From assembly GCF_020532675.1 (NCBI RefSeq), contig NZ_JAJAVE010000001.1:248001-312000 (forward strand): DNA of 64,000 nt, read 5' to 3'. Origin of the DNA: Methylobacillus gramineus. GTDB lineage: Bacteria > Pseudomonadota > Gammaproteobacteria > Burkholderiales > Methylophilaceae. The notes below the pieces were generated by a model. That model had not been told where the DNA came from. It saw only the letters and a list, made by a program, of their open reading frames with translations, and ran no database searches. The position numbers were made by a program, and so were the translations under genes. Positions 32,210-45,060 of the stretch are shown in pieces; the first letter of the stretch is position 1; each line of letters opens with the position of its first letter.

Positions 32210-33319
32210 ATGAAAATCGGTCAACAACAATTTCGCACAATCTGGCCTGCCGATAACGACAAATCCCCAGGGCTGGTTCCTGAGGTCAATATCATCGACC
32301 AGACCCGATTGCCGCATACGTTCAGTGTGGTTGGTATTGCTTCGGTAGATGCCATGGCAAAGGCCATCCGCGAAATGCAAGTGCGGGGGGCGCCTTTGAT
32401 TGGGGCTGCTGCAGCGTACGGCCTGGCATTGGCGACATTGACAGATGCAGGAGATGACGGCCTGCGCCAAGCGGCTACGTTATTACTTTCTAGCAGGCCC
32501 ACTGCAGTCAATCTGCGCTGGGCGGTAGAGCGTATGCTGGGCAGGTTGCTAAGCTTGCCCGTCGAGAGGCGTTGCGTGGTTGCCTGGGAAGAGGCTGCCA
32601 ATATTTGCGATGAAGATGTGATATTGAATCAGGCCATTGGCCGTCATGGCCTGGATATCCTGCAGGGACTGGCAGCAGCCAAATCGGGCAGGCTGAATAT
32701 TCTGACGCATTGCAATGCAGGATGGCTGGCCACTGTTGATTGGGGGACTGCACTGGCACCGGTGTATACCGCAGTGGAAGCCGGGCTGGATGTGCATGTG
32801 TGGGTGGATGAAACCCGGCCGCGTAATCAAGGTGCCAGCCTGACCGCGTGGGAGCTGGCTCAGCATGGCGTTGCACATACCGTGATCACGGATAATGCTG
32901 GTGGGCACTTGATGCAGCATGGGCAGGTGGATTGCGTGATTGTGGGTGCTGACCGGGTAACGCGTACAGGCGATGTATGTAACAAGATCGGCACTTACCT
33001 CAAGGCGCTGGCAGCATTCGATAATGACATACCATTTTATGCCGCCGTACCTTCCCCCACCATTGATTGGCGCATCAGCGATGGGTTGCGCGATATCCAG
33101 ATTGAAGAGCGGGATGCGGATGAGGTGGCCATGGTGAACGGTCTTGATGAGCATGGTGAGGTGAGGTCGGTGCGCGTGATTCCATACACTAGCCAGGCGG
33201 CTAATCCGGCTTTTGATGTGACCCCGGCACGATTGGTGACAGGTATCATTACTGAACATGGGTGTTGCACCCCTGCGCAACTTAAGCAATGGATGCCCGC
33301 GACTGAAATAACCGTCTGA
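32210..33319 (+). CDS. mtnA: S-methyl-5-thioribose-1-phosphate isomerase
   Basis: MtnA converts methylthioribose-1-phosphate to methylthioribulose-1-phosphate in the methionine salvage pathway. The 369-residue protein has the RGAPLIGAAAAYG substrate loop, the catalytic cysteine region THCNAGWLAT and the catalytic aspartate in GADRVTRTGDVCNKIGTY. An in-frame stop nine to seven bases before the ATG forces this start, yet no Shine-Dalgarno sequence is visible in the AT-rich leader. No other salvage gene is nearby. The nnr gene follows after six bases. Its upstream DNA is the right-hand repeat, so its original promoter may have been altered. Confidence 0.94.
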   Translation: MKIGQQQFRTIWPADNDKSPGLVPEVNIIDQTRLPHTFSVVGIASVDAMAKAIREMQVRGAPLIGAAAAYGLALATLTDAGDDGLRQAATLLLSSRPTAVNLRWAVERMLGRLLSLPVERRCVVAWEEAANICDEDVILNQAIGRHGLDILQGLAAAKSGRLNILTHCNAGWLATVDWGTALAPVYTAVEAGLDVHVWVDETRPRNQGASLTAWELAQHGVAHTVITDNAGGHLMQHGQVDCVIVGADRVTRTGDVCNKIGTYLKALAAFDNDIPFYAAVPSPTIDWRISDGLRDIQIEERDADEVAMVNGLDEHGEVRSVRVIPYTSQAANPAFDVTPARLVTGIITEHGCCTPAQLKQWMPATEITV

Positions 33320-33325
33320 AAGCGC

Positions 33326-34795
33326 ATGATGAAACCTTTATATAGTCTTGCAAAATTACGCGAGCTTGAGTTGCAACACCAGGCAGCAGGCCTGATAGAA
33401 CAGGCAGGCCTGGCAGCGGCAAACTTCAGCAAGCAGTTGCTGGGGCTTGATGGCGATGCTGTGCTGGTGATGGTGGGCCCTGGCAACAATGGGGGCGATG
33501 CGCTGGTGGCGGCAAGATACCTCAAAACCTGGTGGCATCGGGTAACCGTGGTTTTTACCGGACAGCGAAACAGGCTGCCTCAAGATGCGGCGCATGCCTA
33601 TGAGGCGTGGCTAGCTTGCGGTGGCGAGGTGTTGACGGAAATACCTGCCGGGCAGCGCTGGCATCTGCTGATTGATGGTTTGTTTGGCATTGGCTTGCAG
33701 CGCGATCTGGATGCGCATTATCGCGATTTGATTGCCACGATTAACCAGCTGCAAATCCCCATTCTGTCACTGGATATCCCCAGTGGACTGTGTATGCGCA
33801 CTGGGCGTGTGTTGGATACGGCAATCCGTGCAGACCATACGCTGACCTTTATTGGCTTGAAGCCCGGACTGTTTACGCTGGATGGCCCAGATCATGCAGG
33901 CCATGTGCAACTGGCTGACCTTGGCATTGATGCAGGGTACTCCCAGGGCAGCTTGCTGGATGATGTGCCCGCGATGTTGCGCCCTAGAAAATTGAATAGC
34001 CATAAAGGAAGCAACGGCAGTGTCGGTGTGATTGGGGGTGCCGAACAGATGGTAGGTGCAGCATTGTTGGCTGGGCGTGCCGCCTTGCTGCTGGGGGCAG
34101 GGCGCGTCTATTGCGGTGTGCTTGCGCAGCAGGCACCGGCCGTGGATGAAGCACAGCCTGAATTGATGTTGCGGCAGGCAGAATCGCTTATGGCGGGGGA
34201 AGCCTTGGCTGTCCTGGCGGTTGGGCCAGGGATGGGGCAATCGGCTGCCGCTGCGGCCTTGCTGGAGCAGGCATTGCGTAGTTCACCGCTTTTATTGCTG
34301 GATGCGGATGCGCTCAACCTGGTTGCTGGCAATGCGGCATTACGCCGTTTGCTGCAACAGCGCCAGGCGGGGACGACGGTAATTACACCGCATCCTGGCG
34401 AGGCTGCCACTCTGCTGGTATGCAGCACGCAGGAGATACAGCAAGATCGCGTTGTCAGTGCGTTGAAGCTGGCGGTCGATTTGGGTGTGGTCACGGTGCT
34501 CAAAGGTTGCGGCAGTGTGATTGCATTGCCCGATGGGCGCTGGTATATCAATCATAGCGGTAATCCAGGGTTGGCCAGCGCAGGCATGGGCGATACATTG
34601 GCTGGGATGATTGCTGCACTTGCTGCCCAGGGCTTAAGCCTGGAACAAGCAACCTTGCTGGGTGTGTATCTGCACGGCAGGGCGGCAGATGATTTGGTGG
34701 CACAAGGTATTGGCCCTATTGGGCTGACAGCCTCCGAGGTGGCGCATCATGCACGCACCTTGCTAAATCGCTGGGTGAAGGAAAGTGGGAATTAA
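33326..34795 (+). CDS. nnr: Bifunctional NAD(P)H-hydrate epimerase and ADP-dependent dehydratase
   Basis: This repair enzyme restores damaged NADHX and NADPHX. The N-terminal epimerase domain (about 1-210) shows MVGPGNNGGDALVAARYL and DIPSGL. The C-terminal ribokinase-like dehydratase domain (about 225-485) shows SHKGSNGSVGVIGG, TPHPGEAATLL and GNPGLASAGMGDTLAGMIAAL. The 489-residue length is normal. It lies six bases after mtnA and ends 170 bases before pyrG's neighbourhood begins. The ATG at 33326 is followed at once by a second ATG; either may be used. Confidence 0.94.
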   Translation: MMKPLYSLAKLRELELQHQAAGLIEQAGLAAANFSKQLLGLDGDAVLVMVGPGNNGGDALVAARYLKTWWHRVTVVFTGQRNRLPQDAAHAYEAWLACGGEVLTEIPAGQRWHLLIDGLFGIGLQRDLDAHYRDLIATINQLQIPILSLDIPSGLCMRTGRVLDTAIRADHTLTFIGLKPGLFTLDGPDHAGHVQLADLGIDAGYSQGSLLDDVPAMLRPRKLNSHKGSNGSVGVIGGAEQMVGAALLAGRAALLLGAGRVYCGVLAQQAPAVDEAQPELMLRQAESLMAGEALAVLAVGPGMGQSAAAAALLEQALRSSPLLLLDADALNLVAGNAALRRLLQQRQAGTTVITPHPGEAATLLVCSTQEIQQDRVVSALKLAVDLGVVTVLKGCGSVIALPDGRWYINHSGNPGLASAGMGDTLAGMIAALAAQGLSLEQATLLGVYLHGRAADDLVAQGIGPIGLTASEVAHHARTLLNRWVKESGN

Positions 34796-34947
34796 TGTCG
34801 TTGATGGTGCTTGCTGAACCCGTTGGTCAAGAGTCTTTTCTTAGTGGTTGAATCTTAATCACTAGCTGGAAAAAGCCTGCCAAATACAGGGGTATGATGC
34901 CCGGCAAGCTGCAATTCTCATTTGTCGCGGATAGGCGTTTACAGTAA

Positions 34948-36624
<1,677 letters not shown>

Positions 36625-36628
36625 GGCA

Positions 36629-37468
36629 ATGAAGCTTTGTGGTTTTGATGTAGGTATTGAGCATCCATTGTTTTTGATTGCTGGTCCCTGTGTGATCGAG
36701 TCCAGGCAGATGGCGATTGATACCGCGGGTCAGCTGAAAGAGCTGGCTGTTGCGCTCGGGATTCCTTTTATCTACAAATCATCGTATGACAAGGCCAATC
36801 GCAGCTCCAACAAGACCTTCCGTGGTTTTGGCATGGAAGAGGGCCTGAAGATACTGGATGATGTGCGTAGCCAGATTGGCGTGCCTATTCTCACCGATGT
36901 GCATACTGAAGAGCAGGTGCCACATGTGGCAGCTGTGGTAGATGTATTGCAGACCCCGGCATTTCTCTGTCGCCAGACCGATTTCATTACCGCCTGTGCC
37001 AAATCCGGCAAGCCGGTGAATATCAAGAAGGGCCAGTTCCTGGCACCGGGTGATATGCGCCAGGTGGTGCAAAAAGCCAAGGAAGCCAATGGCGGCGCAG
37101 ATGCCATCATGGTGTGTGAGCGTGGGGCTTCATTTGGCTACAATACCCTGGTGTCCGATATGCGTGGCCTCGCAATCATGCGTGAGACCAATTGCCCGGT
37201 GGTGTTTGATGCTACCCATTCCGTGCAGCAGCCTGGTGGCCAGGGTGACAAAAGCGGAGGCCAGCGTGAGTTTGTGCCTGTGCTGGCACGTGCTGCTGTG
37301 GCCAGTGGCGTTGCTGGTGTATTTATGGAAACGCATCCTGATCCTGCTCTGGCCATGTCTGATGGCCCCAACGCATGGCCTTTACACAAGATGAAGGCCT
37401 TGCTTGAAGTATTGGTCGACCTCGACCGCGTGGTGAAAAAAGCCGGGTTTATAGAACATACTTTGTAA
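36629..37468 (+). CDS. kdsA: 3-deoxy-8-phosphooctulonate synthase
   Basis: KdsA condenses phosphoenolpyruvate with arabinose-5-phosphate to make KDO-8-phosphate for lipopolysaccharide core. The 279-residue protein shows [26 protein letters not shown], the [12 protein letters not shown] and [10 protein letters not shown] motifs, and [11 protein letters not shown]. The order pyrG-kdsA-eno is conserved, with a four-base gap to pyrG and 44 bases to eno. Length and motifs are normal. Confidence 0.97.
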   Translation: MKLCGFDVGIEHPLFLIAGPCVIESRQMAIDTAGQLKELAVALGIPFIYKSSYDKANRSSNKTFRGFGMEEGLKILDDVRSQIGVPILTDVHTEEQVPHVAAVVDVLQTPAFLCRQTDFITACAKSGKPVNIKKGQFLAPGDMRQVVQKAKEANGGADAIMVCERGASFGYNTLVSDMRGLAIMRETNCPVVFDATHSVQQPGGQGDKSGGQREFVPVLARAAVASGVAGVFMETHPDPALAMSDGPNAWPLHKMKALLEVLVDLDRVVKKAGFIEHTL

Positions 37469-37500
37469 ACACTGGCACAAAAATCCAAGTTTTTAATTGA

Positions 37501-39122
<1,622 letters not shown>

Positions 39123-39193
39123 CACTTGCCAGCGTTTTTGCGAGTATGGCGTATGATGGATAAGGCCTTCTTATCTGTCTGTGAATCACAGTC

Positions 39194-40639
39194 ATGAACC
39201 GATATAAACTGATCCTGCTGATTACCGTTATCCTGGCGACAGGTTTTCTCGCAACCTCTCTGGTCAGTTATCAGGTATCGCGCGTATCCATTCACGATTC
39301 AATCGTTGATAGTACGCTGCCGCTCACCTCAGACAATATCTACTCGGAAATCCAGAAGGATCTGGTACGGCCGATTTTTGTGTCATCCATGATGGCCTCG
39401 GATACTTTCCTGCGAGACTGGATCATTGATGGCGAAACCGACATTGCCAAAATCAGCAAATATCTGCAGGAAGTGCAGAATCATTACGGTGCCTTCGTTT
39501 CTTTCCTTGTCTCTGAGAACACGGGTAATTATTACTATGGCAAAGGCCTGCTGAAACAGGTCAACCCTAAGGAAGAGCGCGACGCATGGTACTACCGGGT
39601 ACGCGAGCTAAAAAATCCTTATGAAATCAATGTAGATCGCGATATGGCACACGCGGATGTGCTGACCATCTTTATTAATTATCGTGTGCTGGATTATCAG
39701 GGGCAATATCTGGGTGCGGTCGGCGTTGGGCTGACGGTGGACTCCGTGCAAAAGCTCATCAGTCATTACCAGCTGAAATTCAAGCGTAATGTGTATTTTG
39801 TTGACGAGCAGGGTGCGATCACGCTGTCCGGAAATTTTGATCAGCCATTGGGCAGCAAGATTATGCACACCTCAGAATTGCAGAGGCTTTTCCAGCAAGC
39901 CAAAGCCAATGGTACGCAAACGTTTGAGTATGAATACGACGGCATGCAGCAGTTGATCAATATGCGCTACATTCCAGAATTGAACTGGTACCTGTTTGTA
40001 GAGCAAAGCGAGAGTGAGGCCACTAGTGATATTCGTCACGCCCTGTACATCAATGTCCTGCTGTGCCTGGTGGTGACGGCGATTGTGGTGTTGTTAACCC
40101 ATTTGGCGTTGCGGCGTTATCAGGCAGAGCTGGAAACGATGGCGACGACGGATAGCCTGACGGGCCTGCCCAATCGCAAGGCATTTGATATCGTCATTGA
40201 TATATTTCTGAACGAGAGCTCTCGCACGAGAGGGGCGCTGGCACTGATTGTGCTGGATATTGACCATTTCAAGGCGATTAATGACCGCCTGGGGCATTTC
40301 GGCGGGGATCATGTACTCGTTGTCATGGCAAGAGCGATCAGGGCTTGTACACGTGCCGCTGATTTTATCTGCCGCTGGGGCGGGGAAGAGTTTCTCATCG
40401 TCATCAAGGATTGCGATGAGCATAGTGCGATGTTGCTGGCAGAAAAAATACGCAACGCGGTGGAAAATGAATTGATCGCCTATAAAGGCGAGCAGATCAG
40501 TATTACAGCGAGCCTGGGTGTGGCAGTAGCCCGCACCGGCGAGAAGATGGAACATGTGCTCGATAGGGCAGATGCCGCCATGTATGCTGCCAAGATGGCA
40601 GGCCGTAACCAGGTTAATCTTAGCCGCCTGGAGAAGTGA
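39194..40639 (+). CDS. Membrane diguanylate cyclase with periplasmic sensor domain
   Basis: The 481-residue protein makes cyclic di-GMP. An N-terminal membrane segment (about 6-26) and a second (about 283-303) enclose a periplasmic dCache-like sensor domain with YYRVRELKNPYEINVD and VGVGLTVDSVQ. The GGDEF domain (about 318-478) carries GGEEF near residue 393, so it should be active, and RAAD five residues before it, an intact inhibitory I-site. The ligand is unknown. No strong ribosome binding site is seen before the ATG. It stands alone between ftsB and the convergent redoxin gene. Confidence 0.92.
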   Translation: MNRYKLILLITVILATGFLATSLVSYQVSRVSIHDSIVDSTLPLTSDNIYSEIQKDLVRPIFVSSMMASDTFLRDWIIDGETDIAKISKYLQEVQNHYGAFVSFLVSENTGNYYYGKGLLKQVNPKEERDAWYYRVRELKNPYEINVDRDMAHADVLTIFINYRVLDYQGQYLGAVGVGLTVDSVQKLISHYQLKFKRNVYFVDEQGAITLSGNFDQPLGSKIMHTSELQRLFQQAKANGTQTFEYEYDGMQQLINMRYIPELNWYLFVEQSESEATSDIRHALYINVLLCLVVTAIVVLLTHLALRRYQAELETMATTDSLTGLPNRKAFDIVIDIFLNESSRTRGALALIVLDIDHFKAINDRLGHFGGDHVLVVMARAIRACTRAADFICRWGGEEFLIVIKDCDEHSAMLLAEKIRNAVENELIAYKGEQISITASLGVAVARTGEKMEHVLDRADAAMYAAKMAGRNQVNLSRLEK

Positions 40640-40674
40640 GTACGCAGCCTGTGCGGACTCACTTTGCTAATCAC

Positions 40675-41142
40675 TCAGTGGCAATTTTGCTGCATATAGG
40701 CAAAATCCAGTGCTATCAGTGCTCCCGCTTTCCTGAAGCAAATGGCCTGCTTGCTATCGATCACCAGAGTAAACGGCAATGCACCAGTGCGATTGCCCGC
40801 TGCGCGCATTAAGCCACTGACATTCATGCCCGACCTTAACACGGTGGATTGGACTGGATGTTGATCAATAAAACGTTGGGCCAATGCCGCTGCGTCGGTA
40901 TTGACTAGCCATACACTCCATGTGGAATGGCGGGCGGCAAACTGGTCCAGCGCGGGTAATTCATGGATGCAGGGAGGGCAATCCACTCCCCAGAAATTGA
41001 CCAGGGCTGGTTTTGGCGTATGCCTCAGATCAACAAAACGACTGCCATCCAGGGTGGGCAAAGTGAATCCCCAGGGTCCTTCACCTGCATATGCGCAAAT
41101 GTGCAGCATGCCGATCAGGAGGACGATAAGCCCACGCTTCAC
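40675..41142 (-). CDS. Periplasmic thioredoxin-like (TlpA-type) protein
   Basis: The likely GTG start at 41142 overlaps the TonB receptor's stop codon and gives a 155-residue protein with a signal peptide ending in CAYA. A TlpA/redoxin domain follows, with GVDCPPCIHELP holding the active CPPC pair, preceded by RHTPKPALVNFWG. It should reduce or exchange disulphides in the periplasm. Coupling to the receptor, whose plug carries a CxxC pair, suggests they act on the same metal or cofactor. The gene partner is unusual for housekeeping thioredoxins. Confidence 0.85.
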   Translation of the reverse strand: MKRGLIVLLIGMLHICAYAGEGPWGFTLPTLDGSRFVDLRHTPKPALVNFWGVDCPPCIHELPALDQFAARHSTWSVWLVNTDAAALAQRFIDQHPVQSTVLRSGMNVSGLMRAAGNRTGALPFTLVIDSKQAICFRKAGALIALDFAYMQQNCH

Positions 41143-43286
41143 AGTGACACCTTGAACCCAGCATACAGATAACGTCCACGGCCCGGCCCCCATAGATGGG
41201 TGAAATCTATGCCGCCAGCCCCGTCTATCCAGAGAAAGTTTTCGTAGTCCGTCTGCTTGAAGTCAAACAGGTTGTCTGCCCCGGCATACAAGGCTAGCCG
41301 CTTGTTTATCTGGTATTCAGTACGCACGTCGGTGGTGGAATAGGAGGGGCTTTTATCGCGTTTGCGGCTGCCATCAAAATTGTAGCGTGGGTTGTTCTCG
41401 TAATCATAAAACTTGGCAAGGTCATGTGGCCCAGTCCAGTTCAGTCGCAGGTAGGCTGTCCAGGGGCCGCGCTCATAATCGACGGTAAAAAAGGCCCTGG
41501 CTTCCGGCCGTGAGAAAATCAGCGTACCCGGTGCAAACTCATAATGGTAGCGCTCACCGCCTATGCTCAGCACAGTGCTGGGCGTGAGTTGATACGACAT
41601 ATTGATGTCCACGCCCTGCACCACAACCTTGTGCGGCGAGTTTTCAAACAGGGTAACGGTGCCAGTGCCGCCAGCAGGGTCCGCCACGCCTGGGGTCAAT
41701 GTAGCCATATGATGGATACGGTTATAGTTGTATGAGCTGGTGACCGCGAGGCGTTCATTCGCATAACTCAGGGCATAGCTGAGGTTATCGGATTTTTCCG
41801 GTTTATCCAGCATGCGGATGATGCGGATATCGTCGAGTATGCCGTGGTCCTGCTCAAAGAAACTGGTGGGCGCACGAAAGCCACGACCCATGCTGAAGCG
41901 GCTGCTGATCTCATCGGTATGGTGATAGAGCGCATTGAATCGCGGGGAAGTGATATTGCCAAACACATTATGGTGATCCAGCCGGACGGATCCATTCACT
42001 TCAAGTTTTTCATCCAGATAAGTACGGTAAGCCTGCAAGAACATTGCAGGGGTGCGATAGCGATAGTTATCCACCCCTTTGACATTGGTGTTGTTGGCGG
42101 CGGAAAAGCCGTGGCTGCGTAAATCTTCAAAACGGTAATTCAGGCCGGCGGTGAGCAACCATTCCGCAACCGGAAACTGATAGGACGCCTCTGCATAGTA
42201 TTGCTGCTGCTTGGCCTTGTAAGTGGTGATTTCGTAAAAACTATCCTGCTTATGTTCGGCAGCGCCAAATGCCAGTCTGAGCTTGCCTGATCCCAGCAGT
42301 TTTTCTGCCGAGGTAACCAATTGGTAACGGTCAGTGAATATGATCTCGGATAGCCCAGCCCGTCCTTGGGTGTAGGGCTGAAATACCCCGGTATCGGGGA
42401 CAGTCCAGCCATTACTCGCGGGTGAGCCATGCCGACCGCGACTAAAGTCAAAAGGGTTGCCAGTTTGATCTGCCTTGATGGCACTGTAATGTGTTCCCAA
42501 GGCACCACCACTGCGTTGCTCATCCACCACATCCAGTCGCCCACGCACCTTGAAGCCTCCCAGGTCATCGGCAAACCAGCCCAGGCCAAGCATTTTCCTG
42601 TCATAACCGGTGTACTCAGAAACACCTTCACCACTTTCATCTACAGTGTCATGTTGATTCTTGCTGAAGGTAGCAGTCAATGCCCCATTTTCCAGGTTTT
42701 TGGCGAGATAGCCTTCATACAGTCTGGCACCATAGCTGCCGCCCTGGATGCGTAATCTCGCCATGTCCTGAGTCGGCCGCTTGCTGACGATGTTGATTGA
42801 ACCAGCAAGCGCTTCAGGCGCGATGAGGCTGGCCCCGGCACCACGTGCTATATCAATGCGCTCTATGCCCCATACACTGACGCTATCAAGGCCATAGGCC
42901 GAGGACACGGAGGAGTAGATAGGGATGCCATCAATCATCAGCGTGGTGTACCGCCCGGGCAGGTTGTTCAGCAGCACATTGCGCACATTGCAGATTGAGC
43001 ATTCCACCTGAACAGCAATCCCTGGTTGTTTTTCCAGTGCTTCAGTCAGGTTGGTGGCGCCGGATTGCTCGATGCGACGCTCACTGATTGATTCTGTTTT
43101 GACGATGTCTTCCCGCAATGCCCCTGGACGAGTAGAGCCCTGGTTGGTCTTGCTTTTGATCGTAATGGGATCAAGCACCAGAGTGCTGGATTCTTCTGCA
43201 CTGGCCAGCGGACTGAGCAAGGCCAGGGCAATGGCAAGAGAGGTGGAAGCATGGGGCATGGGATTGGCAGACATAAACAAAATCAT
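41139..43286 (-). CDS. TonB-dependent outer-membrane receptor with CxxC in the plug
   Basis: The 715-residue receptor has a signal peptide ending near SPLASAEE, a plug domain (about 55-165) and a 22-strand barrel ending FKVSL. There is no STN domain, so it transports without the FecR type of signalling. The plug contains VECSICNVRNVLLNNLPG, with two cysteines three residues apart in the apical loop region, a possible metal or haem site. The start is 43286, 43274 or 43259; the sequence does not decide. An AT-rich inverted repeat upstream could be a Fur site. A TlpA-like gene is coupled downstream. Substrate unknown; a metal or metal complex is a guess. Confidence 0.9.
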   Translation of the reverse strand: MILFMSANPMPHASTSLAIALALLSPLASAEESSTLVLDPITIKSKTNQGSTRPGALREDIVKTESISERRIEQSGATNLTEALEKQPGIAVQVECSICNVRNVLLNNLPGRYTTLMIDGIPIYSSVSSAYGLDSVSVWGIERIDIARGAGASLIAPEALAGSINIVSKRPTQDMARLRIQGGSYGARLYEGYLAKNLENGALTATFSKNQHDTVDESGEGVSEYTGYDRKMLGLGWFADDLGGFKVRGRLDVVDEQRSGGALGTHYSAIKADQTGNPFDFSRGRHGSPASNGWTVPDTGVFQPYTQGRAGLSEIIFTDRYQLVTSAEKLLGSGKLRLAFGAAEHKQDSFYEITTYKAKQQQYYAEASYQFPVAEWLLTAGLNYRFEDLRSHGFSAANNTNVKGVDNYRYRTPAMFLQAYRTYLDEKLEVNGSVRLDHHNVFGNITSPRFNALYHHTDEISSRFSMGRGFRAPTSFFEQDHGILDDIRIIRMLDKPEKSDNLSYALSYANERLAVTSSYNYNRIHHMATLTPGVADPAGGTGTVTLFENSPHKVVVQGVDINMSYQLTPSTVLSIGGERYHYEFAPGTLIFSRPEARAFFTVDYERGPWTAYLRLNWTGPHDLAKFYDYENNPRYNFDGSRKRDKSPSYSTTDVRTEYQINKRLALYAGADNLFDFKQTDYENFLWIDGAGGIDFTHLWGPGRGRYLYAGFKVSL

Positions 43287-43291
43287 CTCAC

Positions 43292-43322
43292 ATTATTGTA
43301 AATAATTATTATTAGCAATAAT
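43292..43322. promoter_or_regulatory. Possible Fur-type operator upstream of the TonB receptor
   Basis: ATTATTG (43292-43298) and CAATAAT (43316-43322) are inverted, and the AT-rich core between them (AATAATTATTATTAG) resembles overlapping Fur half-sites. It lies just before the receptor start on the minus strand, where an iron-responsive operator would be expected. The match to the 19-bp Fur consensus is only partial. Confidence 0.35.
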
Positions 43323-43349
43323 GGGCTGCCAAGTGAATCCAAACGATGC

Positions 43350-44354
43350 TTATTTTTCAAGCGAGTAAGGCAGTGGCAGTAATGTCAGCACCTGGTTTTG
43401 CCAGGATACTGGCCCATTTTCCACGCTTTCCAATCGTAGTTCCGCCAATACATCAAACCCACCTTCTGGGTGAGCGGCAGATCGCACAATTTGTCCGGCA
43501 GCAGTGCCACTGGCGTCCTGTAATTCATCGCCAGCCTTGGGTTGGCTGTCAGTCGCAATATGGGCGAGGTGGGTGCGACGCTTTACTTTGCCCAAGTAGT
43601 GGGTCCGTGCCACAATCTCCTGGCCGGTGTAGCATCCCTTCTTGAAGTTAATCCCGTTCAGCAGATCCAGGTTCACCATTTGCGGCACAAAGGCTTCCTG
43701 AGTGGCAGACACGATGTCAGGGATGCCTGCATGAATCTCGCGCCAGTCCCAATCTGCCTGGTTGGCAGGCGTGGCCTGTGTACTGAGCGCAGACCAAATC
43801 GTGGCTGCTTTCTCGGTTGGGGCGATGATTTCATAGCGGGGCAGAGTGCCAGGCAGGCGCAATACGATCACGTCATCAAATGCAGTCATGGCATATTCAG
43901 CTGCAGGCACATCACCAAACAGTGCATGCAAGGCGCTGGTGGCTTGTTCGCCAGCAAGACCCAGGCGCACAGTGGTATCACTGCTGTCAGTGATGACTAC
44001 CTTGGAGCGCAATACATACATTCTCAAACGCTTGCTGATGGCTTCCAGCAGGGCACGGTCAAATTGCAGGTAAATTTTATCTTGCCGGGAGAAGGCGAGG
44101 AACAGCGCCAATAACCTGCCTTTAGGAGTGCAATAGCCACTGTAATGACTTTGTATGCCATCCAGTTTCTTCACGTCATTGGTGACTTGCCCCTGCAGGA
44201 AGGTAACAGCATCTTCTCCCTCCAGCGACAACAGCCCATAATGTGAGAGGTCGGTGAGGATAGTCGCATTGGCAGCGGGTTTGTGACTGAAGCTGGCAGT
44301 GTGATCATTAACGGATGCGCCCTGGGTAAGCAGGAATTCGTGCCATAGACTCAT
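43350..44354 (-). CDS. ygfZ: Folate-binding protein YgfZ (GcvT-like, iron-sulphur cluster maintenance)
   Basis: YgfZ is a cytoplasmic tetrahydrofolate-binding relative of GcvT needed for some iron-sulphur enzymes and tRNA modification. The signature KGCYTGQEIVARTHYLGKVKRR is present near residue 230. The start at 44354 (MSLWHEF) follows AAGGATCC, giving 334 residues; an upstream ATG at 44402 has no support and would run into the divergent gene. Length is normal. Confidence 0.92.
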   Translation of the reverse strand: MSLWHEFLLTQGASVNDHTASFSHKPAANATILTDLSHYGLLSLEGEDAVTFLQGQVTNDVKKLDGIQSHYSGYCTPKGRLLALFLAFSRQDKIYLQFDRALLEAISKRLRMYVLRSKVVITDSSDTTVRLGLAGEQATSALHALFGDVPAAEYAMTAFDDVIVLRLPGTLPRYEIIAPTEKAATIWSALSTQATPANQADWDWREIHAGIPDIVSATQEAFVPQMVNLDLLNGINFKKGCYTGQEIVARTHYLGKVKRRTHLAHIATDSQPKAGDELQDASGTAAGQIVRSAAHPEGGFDVLAELRLESVENGPVSWQNQVLTLLPLPYSLEK

Positions 44355-44381
44355 GAAGGATCCTTGGTAAAAGCGGTGAAG

Positions 44382-44861
44382 ATGCAAACAACAATGCGAC
44401 ATTATAACGTGAAGCCGTTGACCCTGACCTTGCAGTCATCGCGCAGACTAGTCTGGGCCTTTGTCGTGGCAGGTTTGATCGCAATCGCTATCCCATGGAT
44501 GCTACCACTACCATGGTGGATCAGCTTGCTGATGCTGCTGACGATCATCTGGGAAGTGATACGTCAGATTCGGCGTGAAGGCTTGCGGCTGCATCCTCAT
44601 GCCTGTGTCCGCCTGGAGTTGAGCAGAACGGGAAAACTGACGATGGTGACACGCGACGGAGAAAGGCAAGAGGGGCAGGTATTAGGCAGTAGCTTTGTTC
44701 ACCCGTATCTGACTGTACTTAACTTCAAGCTGGAGCGTGGCAGGGCGTGTTGTGTCATCGTGCCGGATGCGGTTGATCCGATTGAGTTCAGGCGGTTCAG
44801 GGTATGGCTGCGTTGGGGTAGGCATGAGAGCACGGAGGAGAATGAGCATTCATCAGGCTAA
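44382..44861 (+). CDS. YgfX-like small membrane protein
   Basis: The product (about 160 residues from 44382, or 155 from 44394) has two close membrane segments (about 25-60: FVVAGLIAIAIP and WWISLLMLLTIIW) and a small soluble C-terminal domain, the arrangement of the YgfX/CptA family, which in E. coli pairs with SdhE. No sdhE gene is adjacent. It is divergent from ygfZ with a gap of about 27 bases, so their promoters overlap. The family call rests on topology, the basic RQIRREGLRL segment and neighbourhood, and is moderate. Confidence 0.6.
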   Translation: MQTTMRHYNVKPLTLTLQSSRRLVWAFVVAGLIAIAIPWMLPLPWWISLLMLLTIIWEVIRQIRREGLRLHPHACVRLELSRTGKLTMVTRDGERQEGQVLGSSFVHPYLTVLNFKLERGRACCVIVPDAVDPIEFRRFRVWLRWGRHESTEENEHSSG

Positions 44862-45009
44862 CAACAAACTACGCAATCTTCATTGCGTATTGAAATACTT
44901 ATAGGGTTGAATACATTAAGTTTTATATGATTAATAATTCAATTTTATGATGTCAAAATATTGAATTCCAGTGAAGTCCAATGAGATCATGCATGGCGCG
45001 CAATAGCTA

Positions 45010-45033
45010 AAATAAAGCCCTCTTGCGAGGGCT
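45010..45033 (-). terminator. Rho-independent terminator of the small secreted-protein gene
   Basis: AGCCCTC (45016-45022) and GAGGGCT (45027-45033) form a perfect seven-base stem over a four-base loop. Read on the minus strand it is followed by TTTATTTT. It lies 28 bases after the stop codon of the gene at 45061-45432. Confidence 0.85.
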
Positions 45034-45060
45034 GGGAAATCAGTAAGCTTGGCTATGGGA

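Noticed and set aside
32047-32256. A 69-codon plus-strand open frame upstream of mtnA
   Set aside because: It crosses the direct repeat and overlaps the mtnA start in another frame; composition is that of random AT-rich DNA.
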